From contig JBKJUK010000059.1 of assembly GCA_046590705.1 (NCBI GenBank), forward strand, positions 1-6,374: DNA of 6,374 nt, written 5' to 3'. This stretch comes from JBKJUK01 sp046590705 (GTDB lineage: Bacteria; Acidobacteriota; Thermoanaerobaculia; Gp7-AA8). The translations under genes and the position numbers were made by a program. The notes beneath the pieces are model-generated. The model searched no databases and was not told the DNA's origin. It worked only from the letters and a program-made list of their open reading frames with translations. Shown here one piece after another: positions 1 through 4,170 of the stretch; position 1 is the stretch's first letter, and every line of letters starts with the position of its first letter.

Positions 1-116
1 GGGCGAACACGTTCAACAAGTTCGACCCGACCTCTCCGTTCGGAGGCTTCAAGGAATCCGGTTTCGGACGCGAGGGCGGCATGCACGGACTCGCACCGTA
101 CGTGGAGCTGACATGA
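1..116 (+). CDS. Aldehyde dehydrogenase, C-terminal fragment (cut by window edge)
   Basis: The frame starting at base 3 is open from the window edge to a TGA at 114-116 and gives 37 residues, NTFNKFDP...PFGGFKESGFGRE...YVELT. This is the classic C-terminal signature of NAD(P)-dependent aldehyde dehydrogenases: the PFGG(F/Y)K.SG.GRE motif followed by a Y.E tail that packs in the oligomerisation domain. The catalytic part lies left of the window, so substrate and cofactor preference cannot be read. The stop overlaps the start of the next gene by four bases (ATGA), so the two are surely one operon and probably translationally coupled. From memory, such tandem aldehyde dehydrogenase genes often sit beside deoxyribose-phosphate aldolase (deoC) in Actinobacteria and Acidobacteriota; that context is not visible here. 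Confidence 0.9.
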   Translation, partial: ANTFNKFDPTSPFGGFKESGFGREGGMHGLAPYVELT

Positions 117-1003
117 AGGGGCTCTCCGTGACCGAAGCGGCTCGGCTCGAAGTCAGGAAAACATACAAGCTCTACATCAACGGCGAGTTTCCACGAACAG
201 AATCAGGCCGCTTCTATCCTGTGATGAATGGAAAAAACGCCGTCGTGGCCAATGCCTGCCGCGGCTCGAGGAAAGACGTGAGAAACGCCATCGCAGCAGC
301 GCGCAAGGCTTTCCCTGCATGGAGTGGAAAGACTGCTTACAATCGAGGCCAGATTCTCTATCGAATCGCTGAAGTATGCGAGGCGCGCATTGGAGAACTC
401 GAAACTGAACTCATTCGGCAGGGGATAGGAAAGCGGGAAGCGCGGAAAGAAGTAGAACAGACCATCGACCGGCTGATCTACTACGCCGGCTGGAGCGACA
501 AATTCACGCAGCTCTTCGGCAGTGTGAATCCTGTGGCCGGTCCCTATTACAACTTCACGGTTCCGGAGCCGACAGGCGTGGTGGGGATTGTGGCGGCTGA
601 GACGCCAGCTTTGCTCGGCCTCATTTCGCGGATCGCCCCGGCCATGGTTTCCGGTAATTGCGTGGTGGCCATCACCTCGGAACAGAAGCCTTTGGCTGCG
701 GTGACGCTTGGAGAGATTTTCGCGACCTCGGATGTACCGGCCGGCGTGGTCAACCTCATCTCCGGAATCAAGAGTGAGATCGTGCCCTGGATGGCGTCTC
801 ACATGGATGTGAATGCCATCGACTGCAGCGGCGTGTCGCGTGATGTCCTGCCGAAGATCCTGGTGCTGGCATCCGAGAACGTCAAGCGCGTGATTGGAGC
901 GAAGGATTCCAGCGTCGATTACTTTTCGGAGAAGGCCCAGTCACCGTATGCCATCGCCGACTTCCTCGAGATGAAAACTGTGTGGCACCCGATCGGGATG
1001 TAA
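113..1003 (+). CDS. Short aldehyde dehydrogenase-like protein lacking the catalytic domain (probable pseudoenzyme)
   Basis: The 296 residues cover only the N-terminal and NAD-binding half of an aldehyde dehydrogenase; active family members are about 450-500 residues. The N-terminal YINGEF motif (21-26), the FPAW segment (67-70) and EPTGVVG...RIAPAMVSGN (152-182) are recognisable, as is PAGVVNLISG (209-218). The match runs to ENVKRV (255-260), and then the frame jumps to a short tail ending TVWHPIGM. Key residues are missing: the oxyanion Asn of PWNFP is replaced (AAETP, 161-165), the cofactor Lys of VVLKP is Ile187, the FTGS loop is absent, and there is no ELGGK glutamate or catalytic cysteine region. 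The start is fixed by the ATGA overlap with the upstream enzyme. The clean frame and coupling argue for a maintained non-catalytic partner, perhaps a subunit or regulator of the upstream enzyme (inference), rather than decay. It ends in TAA directly abutting the TAA of the convergent microprotein gene. Confidence 0.85.
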   Translation: MKGLSVTEAARLEVRKTYKLYINGEFPRTESGRFYPVMNGKNAVVANACRGSRKDVRNAIAAARKAFPAWSGKTAYNRGQILYRIAEVCEARIGELETELIRQGIGKREARKEVEQTIDRLIYYAGWSDKFTQLFGSVNPVAGPYYNFTVPEPTGVVGIVAAETPALLGLISRIAPAMVSGNCVVAITSEQKPLAAVTLGEIFATSDVPAGVVNLISGIKSEIVPWMASHMDVNAIDCSGVSRDVLPKILVLASENVKRVIGAKDSSVDYFSEKAQSPYAIADFLEMKTVWHPIGM

Positions 1004-1138
1004 TTATCCGAGGAAAGTGAGCTGGATCATCGTCGCGCAGATGGCGGTGAGCGCGCCGAGTCCGATCAATCTCCAGCTCTGGTAACCGGAGTGCATGTCG
1101 TGGACTGCCTCGTTCATGAAATGTTTGATCTGGCTCAT
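1004..1138 (-). CDS. Single-pass membrane microprotein, copy A (44 aa)
   Basis: This short minus-strand ORF encodes 44 residues: a polar N-terminal half with blocks MSQIKHF, AVHDM and QSWRLI, then a hydrophobic segment of about 20 residues (L24-L43, including LGALTA and CATM). This suggests one membrane helix with the N-terminus inside the cell. A strong ribosome-binding site, AACGGAGGA (1154-1146), lies 7 nt upstream of the ATG. The case for a real gene is the second copy at 3944-4078: 32 of 44 residues are identical, 13 further codons differ only synonymously, both are exactly 44 codons, and their leaders share landmarks at equal spacing. Its stop TAA (1006-1004) touches the stop of the aldehyde dehydrogenase-like gene, so the genes converge with no gap and no terminator is visible between them. 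I do not recognise the family; function unknown. Confidence 0.8.
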   Translation of the reverse strand: MSQIKHFMNEAVHDMHSGYQSWRLIGLGALTAICATMIQLTFLG

Positions 1139-1191
1139 GGGTAGTTCCTCCGTTTGACTGTCAGTCGGAACGGGAGATCAAAAAATACAGC
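1139..1191 (-). promoter_or_regulatory. Conserved 53-nt leader of microprotein copy A (putative promoter plus RBS)
   Basis: Two blocks are shared with the leader of copy B at the same distances from the start codon: GCTGTATTTT (1191-1182, its last base 43 nt from the ATG) and AACGGAGGA (1154-1146). The first block contains TATTTT, a 4/6 match to a -10 hexamer, and would place a transcript start roughly 35 nt before the ATG. No convincing -35 box is seen; an A-rich tract lies just upstream. The bases between the blocks are largely not conserved, so the two blocks look functional rather than simply inherited. Confidence 0.5.
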
Positions 1192-1222
1192 TGGCTGATC
1201 TTTTTTTGAGCGACGGGCTCAG

Positions 1223-1248
1223 GTGGGCAAAGTTTTCAACTTTGGGCT
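1223..1248. repeat. Palindromic intergenic repeat, copy 1
   Basis: Twenty-five of 26 bases match a second copy at 3174-3199. The core CAAAGTTTTCAACTTTG is a perfect inverted repeat, 7-bp arms around a TTC centre, followed by GGCT. Both copies are intergenic. It may be a small dispersed hairpin repeat (REP-like) or a protein-binding operator; because it is nearly symmetrical, its direction cannot be assigned. Confidence 0.7.
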
Positions 1249-1428
1249 TCCGGTTGTAGAGGAACGGGCTGAAGCTCTGACTCCGCGCCGAGGGCCGTCA
1301 GCTGCTTAACCCAAAAAGATGTGACCGCAACTCCAGACGAACTCCAGACCCCAACTCGAGAAGAGGTCACTGTGGCCAGTCTGTAAGGGGAGAGGTGGGG
1401 CCACCAGGCCTAGCGAGCGCGGTGAGTG

Positions 1429-1557
1429 ATGAGTTACCCTGAGGACACCCCTGATTTGAAGAGCAGCGAAATCACGCCCAGGCGACAGGAGCGCTTCTGC
1501 GATCGCTTCCGCTCGTTCGACCAGAGGAAAGTCGCGTGGAAAAAGGAGATGCAATGA
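1429..1557 (+). CDS. Possible 42-aa leader ORF coupled to the propeller gene
   Basis: An ATG at 1429 opens a 42-codon frame beginning MSYPEDTPDL and ending WKKEMQ, with a TGA (1555-1557) that overlaps the propeller gene ATG (1554-1556) as ATGA. The downstream gene's Shine-Dalgarno AAGGAG lies within its last codons, the usual arrangement for translational coupling. Third codon positions are mostly G or C (31 of 41 codons after the start, by my count), as expected for a coding frame in this DNA. Against it: an in-frame TGA at 1423-1425 lies just upstream, the ribosome-binding site is weak (GGTGAG very close to the ATG), and the peptide is highly charged with no domain I recognise. It could be a chance frame; I hold it as a candidate only. 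Confidence 0.3.
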   Translation: MSYPEDTPDLKSSEITPRRQERFCDRFRSFDQRKVAWKKEMQ

Positions 1558-3116
1558 AAAAGACATTTGCCGCAGCGTTCTGTGCCGGACTCGTCGCCCT
1601 CAACGGGGCGGTCACTCTCGACGCTCAAACTTTCTCTGATTGGACTGCCCCAGTGAATCTCGGAACGGTGATCAATACCGCTTCCGGCGAGGTCTGACCA
1701 TTCGTCTCAAAGACTGGTCTCAGTCTTTTCGTGGTGTCTGATCGTCCTGGTGGTGCCGGTGGTCTCGATATCTATGTTTCAAGCCGCAGCAGCACCAATG
1801 ATCCCTGGGGTCCTCCTCAGAACCTCGGGGCAAAAGTGAATACATCTTCAAACGATTACTGTCCGCTCGTAACTCCTGACGGGCACAAGATGATTTTCGT
1901 CAGCAATCGGCCGGGAGGGCTCGGAATGGGAGATATGTACATTGCATTCCGGCGCAACAATCTGGACGACCTGGCGTGGGACGAGGTGCGGCCCCTTCCG
2001 GAACTCAACAGCGCTTCGAACGAGTTTGGCCCCAGCGCATACGAGAATCCTGATGGAAGTCTGACATTCTTCTACAACTCCGATCGCCCCGGGGGTTTGG
2101 GGGGCCTGGATATCCTGACCAGCACCCTGGGCAGCAGCGGGACATTCACCGCGCCGAAGGTGGTTGCGGAGCTCAGTAGTCCGTCGCCCGATGAGTGGCC
2201 TGTAGTCAGATTGGACGGTCTCGAGATCTTCCTGGCCTCGTCTCGGCCCGGCACGAACGGGGGTAACGATCTGTGGTCTTCCACCCGCGGCTCGACATCC
2301 GACTCCTGGTCGACTCCAGTCAATCTTGGAGCGGTCGTCAACACCTCGAACAACGAAGGTCGAAGCTGGGTCTATGCCGGTGGAACTCGCTTGCTGTTTT
2401 TCTCGAATCGTCCCGGTGGGAACGGAGCGAATGACCTGTATGAAACACGTCGAACGCCATCCGTGATCATTCCGGTGGTCGGGGCAACGACAGGAGTGGG
2501 TGGGGCAACATTCAAGACCATCGCTCAGCTTTCAAATCCCACGGCCACGGGAATCAGCGGCAGCTTCGTTTTCCGACCGGCGGGAACGCAGCCGTCTGCG
2601 GCTGATCCCAGAGTCCTCTATACGCTCGCGCCGTTTGAAAGCCGGACACTCGACCTCATGAGCACCTTCGGCGTGACTGGGATCGGTTCGTTGGAAATCC
2701 AGCCTGGCGTCGGTACTGCTCCCTCGTCGGTCGTTCGCATCGAGAACGGAGGTACGATTTTCGTGCCTCAGGTGCGCGCGGAAGACACTCTCGTCAGGGG
2801 CTCACGCGGCGTCCTGTTTACTCCGTCCGACGCTTCCCGTTCACGCCTGAACGTCGGAGTGCGGACGTTCTCGAGTGGAGCGCGGCTCACGATTGCTCTA
2901 TACGACGCTGCCGGGAAGGTTGTACGAACCATCAGCCGGAGCTACCCCGCAAACATGTTTACACAGGTCGCCGCGTCGGACTTTGTCGAAGGCCCGGCAG
3001 GCGCCAATCAATCAATTGTGATTACCGTCGATTCAGGAAGTGCAGTCGTCTACGGATCGACCGTCGTCAGCGGCGGCCAGGGATCCACCCTTCAGATAGC
3101 ATCCCGGGTGCAATGA
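1554..3116 (+). CDS. Secreted PD40/WD40-like beta-propeller protein, frame interrupted by TGA at codon 48
   Basis: An ATG at 1554 with a good Shine-Dalgarno (AAGGAG, 5 nt upstream) starts MKKTFAAAFCAGLVALNGAV..LDAQ, a clear Sec signal peptide likely cut after Ala24. Five blades follow, each with an N-(T/S)-x-S-N-(E/D) turn and an F-x-S-(D/N)-R-P-G-G motif; the arginines are at 64, 119, 178, 231 and 286. These are TolB/WD40-like PD40 repeats. Residues about 301-520 form a beta-rich C-terminal domain (FKTIAQLSNPT..ISG, YTLAP, GVRTFSSGA, YPANMF, VDSGSAVVYG) like tails of secreted Acidobacteriota proteins (recollection). An in-frame TGA at 1695-1697 (codon 48) lies in blade 1, and similarity continues in the same frame on both sides, so no frameshift is involved. 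A GTG at 1731 could start a shorter product but has no ribosome-binding site and would lose the signal peptide. Options: nonsense mutation (pseudogene), sequence error, or UGA recoding. The mature protein has a single cysteine (Cys103). Its ligand or role is unknown; it presumably acts in the periplasm or outside the cell. Confidence 0.8.
1695..1728 (+). other. In-frame TGA followed by SECIS-like hairpin
   Basis: TGA is at 1695-1697. Eleven bases later a perfect hairpin begins: arm AAAGACTG (1709-1716), loop GTCT (1717-1720), arm CAGTCTTT (1721-1728). If the last G-C pair is left open, it is a 7-bp stem with loop GGTCTC. In E. coli fdhF the minimal SECIS upper stem-loop also begins 11 nt after the UGA and carries GGUCU in its loop (established knowledge, from memory). 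The bulged U of the fdhF stem is missing here. No tRNA-Sec, selA, selB or selD is within the window. Confidence 0.35.
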
Positions 3117-3123
3117 GACTAAG

Positions 3124-3153
3124 GCAGCGGCTCCGCGAAAGCGGAGTCGCTGC
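3124..3153 (+). terminator. Strong GNRA-loop hairpin after the propeller gene
   Basis: Thirteen base pairs (3124-3136 with 3141-3153, one G-T wobble) close a GAAA tetraloop, starting seven bases after the propeller stop codon. The stability and place suggest a transcription terminator or 3'-end protecting structure. No T-run follows on either side, so it is not a textbook intrinsic terminator. Confidence 0.5.
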
Positions 3154-3173
3154 ATGTCCAGTCGGAGATTCGA

Positions 3174-3199
3174 GTGGCCAAAGTTTTCAACTTTGGGCT
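3174..3199. repeat. Palindromic intergenic repeat, copy 2
   Basis: This is the second copy of the repeat at 1223-1248, with one mismatch in 26 bases (C instead of G at 3178). That change lengthens the inverted repeat by one pair, giving 8-bp arms around TTC. It lies 20 bases after the GNRA hairpin and upstream of the DinB-family gene. Confidence 0.7.
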
Positions 3200-3250
3200 C
3201 TCGGCAGAAGGAGAAACGGTGGAACCAGAGAAAGGCCGGGGCGGAGCAAG

Positions 3251-3256
3251 TATAAT
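3251..3256 (+). promoter_or_regulatory. TATAAT -10 box for the DinB-family gene
   Basis: A perfect TATAAT lies 23 nt before the ATG at 3280, leaving a short leader that holds only the ribosome-binding site AAGGAGG (3269-3275). No good -35 hexamer is seen at 16-18 bp upstream, so an activator or a weak promoter is possible. Confidence 0.5.
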
Positions 3257-3279
3257 TGGCAGACCCGCAAGGAGGCATC

Positions 3280-3786
3280 ATGAACTTAACGGACTTCTAT
3301 CAGGCTGAACTTGCGCGCGAGGTAGAGCGTTCACGGAAAGTTCTGGCGCTTGCACCCGCAGGAAGTTACAACTGGAAACCGCACGAAAAATCGATGATCT
3401 TCGGCTATTTGTCGATGCTGATCGCGATCATGCCTTCCTGGATCTCTATGGAGATTACCCAGGACGAACTCGATGTCGCTCCGAAAGACGGTTCCAAGAC
3501 GGAACAGAAGTTGATGGACTCGAGCGAGGAGTTACTGTCCGCGCTCGACAAGTCCGCGAGCGAGGCCCGCTCCGCCCTCGACAAGACAACGGACGAGCAC
3601 CTGATGACTTCATGGCGTCTTCTGGCGGCCGGAGTGGTCGTGATCGAAACGACGCGGTCGGAGATGATCCAGGACACCTTCAACCACTGGGCCCATCACC
3701 GCGGCCAGATGACCGTTTACCTGCGTCTGATGGGAGCGAAGGTTCCAGCCATCTATGGACCGTCGGCCGATGATCGAAGTTTCTGA
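3280..3786 (+). CDS. DinB-family (DinB/YfiT-like four-helix bundle) protein
   Basis: The 168 residues show the hallmark of the DinB superfamily: PHEKSM near the N-terminus (34-39) and, near the C-terminus, NHWAHHRGQMTVYLRL (135-150) followed by VPAIYGPSADD. Members are four-helix bundles that normally bind a divalent metal through three histidines; some are thiol-dependent S-transferases, many are of unknown function, often stress-linked. Two histidine positions are kept (His136 and His139/His140). The usual first ligand, in a motif like L..H.A..P, is here LSMLIAIMP, with Leu47 in place of His. The metal site may therefore be lost or altered. I chose ATG 3280 because AAGGAGG lies 4 nt upstream; an in-frame TTG at 3256 would add eight residues but overlaps the -10 box. 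It appears monocistronic. Confidence 0.88.
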   Translation: MNLTDFYQAELAREVERSRKVLALAPAGSYNWKPHEKSMIFGYLSMLIAIMPSWISMEITQDELDVAPKDGSKTEQKLMDSSEELLSALDKSASEARSALDKTTDEHLMTSWRLLAAGVVVIETTRSEMIQDTFNHWAHHRGQMTVYLRLMGAKVPAIYGPSADDRSF

Positions 3787-3799
3787 CCTCCGTTCCAAC

Positions 3800-3830
3800 A
3801 AAAAACCCCCATCATTTTGTGATGAGGGTT
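3800..3830 (-). terminator. Intrinsic terminator, minus strand
   Basis: Arms 3804-3814 and 3820-3830 pair over 11 positions with one mismatch, around a five-base loop. Read on the minus strand the stem is followed by TTTTTT (3805-3800), the classic intrinsic terminator layout. It would end transcripts of microprotein copy B, and of metG if read through. On the plus strand no T-run follows, so it is not well placed to stop the DinB-family gene. Confidence 0.8.
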
Positions 3831-3943
3831 CGGCGCGCAAGAGCGTGCCGGCGATCTCGGCGTCCGCTACCTTGCCGATGAAGGAAAGATAAGTCCCTCT
3901 TCGTTCAATGTCTCTAAAAAGATGGAAACTGGGCGAACTTTGT
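3831..3943 (-). other. Structured 3' region downstream of microprotein B
   Basis: Between the stop of copy B and the terminator lie 113 bases with no supported gene. A second hairpin, CGGCGCGC/GCGTGCCG around AAGA (3831-3850, 8 pairs including one G-T wobble), directly abuts the terminator stem, so the transcript ends in two stacked hairpins. GC-rich segments further upstream (3850-3890) could add more pairing. It may be a 3' UTR or the body of a small RNA. One minus-strand frame stays open through it but has no credible start. Confidence 0.4.
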
Positions 3944-4078
3944 TCAGGACAGGACGACCAGCTGCAACATGGTGGCGCAGGTCGCGGTGAGTGCTCCGAG
4001 GCTGATGAGTCTCCAGCTCTGGGAACCGGACTGCATGTCATGTACGGCGTCGCTGAGGAAGTGCTTGACCTGGCTCAT
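3944..4078 (-). CDS. Single-pass membrane microprotein, copy B (44 aa)
   Basis: This paralogue of the gene at 1004-1138 has the same length, with conserved blocks MSQVKHF, AVHDM, QSWRLI, LGALTA and CATM. Residues L24-L43 form a likely membrane helix; the N-terminal 23 residues are polar with conserved histidines (His6, His13) and Trp22. Differences from copy A are mostly conservative (Ile/Val, Met/Leu, Glu/Asp), plus 13 synonymous codon changes, which is the mark of selection on protein. The ribosome-binding site AACGGAGGA (4094-4086) lies 7 nt before the ATG. The gene is 92 nt downstream of metG on the same strand, has its own conserved leader, and is followed by an intrinsic terminator. Family and function unknown; a small subunit or regulator of a membrane complex is a guess. 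Confidence 0.8.
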   Translation of the reverse strand: MSQVKHFLSDAVHDMQSGSQSWRLISLGALTATCATMLQLVVLS

Positions 4079-4131
4079 TGTGATGTCCTCCGTTCGGCAA
4101 TAGGTCACCAGGGGCATCATTAAAATACAGC
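4079..4131 (-). promoter_or_regulatory. Conserved 53-nt leader of microprotein copy B
   Basis: It carries GCTGTATTTT (4131-4122) and AACGGAGGA (4094-4086) at exactly the same distances from the start codon as in copy A. TATTTT may be a -10 box. The upstream A/T-rich stretch includes TTTATAC. This suggests copy B can be transcribed on its own as well as by read-through from metG, since no terminator is visible at the metG end. Confidence 0.5.
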
Positions 4132-4170
4132 CGCGTATAAATTTCTTTTTCTCGAGCCGTACACCCGCGG

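Larger units (their letters stand above)
1139..1553. other. Intergenic region between copy A and the propeller gene
   Basis: This 415-base gap holds the leader of microprotein A, palindromic repeat copy 1, and the possible leader ORF at 1429-1557. It also holds a weak inverted repeat CTGAC/GTCAG (about 1280-1296) and a short direct repeat AACTCCAGAC (1329-1338 and 1340-1349, offset 11 bp, with a looser third AACTCGAG at 1353). GTGACC (1321-1326) and GGTCAC (1365-1370) bracket the direct repeats. I see no tRNA, no convincing sigma70 promoter for the propeller gene, and no strong long ORF; minus-strand frames here look like chance. Confidence 0.5.

Noticed and set aside
203..802. 199-codon minus-strand frame opposite the aldehyde dehydrogenase-like gene
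   Set aside because: It is Arg/His-rich with no recognisable domain and mirrors a clear coding frame on the plus strand, so it is a shadow frame.
1306..1628. Two overlapping minus-strand frames (1306-1566 and 1434-1628)
   Set aside because: They lie opposite the signal-peptide start of the propeller gene, with no ribosome-binding sites or family resemblance.
1554..1740. Genome-wide reassignment of TGA as sense codon
   Set aside because: TGA serves as the natural stop for the upstream aldehyde dehydrogenase, the propeller, the DinB-family protein, microprotein B and metG, so only local recoding could apply.
1731..3116. Propeller gene starting at GTG 1731
   Set aside because: There is no ribosome-binding site, the start cuts blade 1 in half, and the same frame upstream carries a signal peptide and a good SD at 1554. 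The TGA at 1695 explains why the frame seems to start here.
3610..4041. 143-codon minus-strand frame overlapping microprotein B and the DinB-family gene
   Set aside because: It runs across two better supported genes and the terminator hairpin, has no Shine-Dalgarno before its ATG, and its composition changes along its length. Only the middle stretch (about 3800-3930) looks mildly protein-like, and it has no start of its own.
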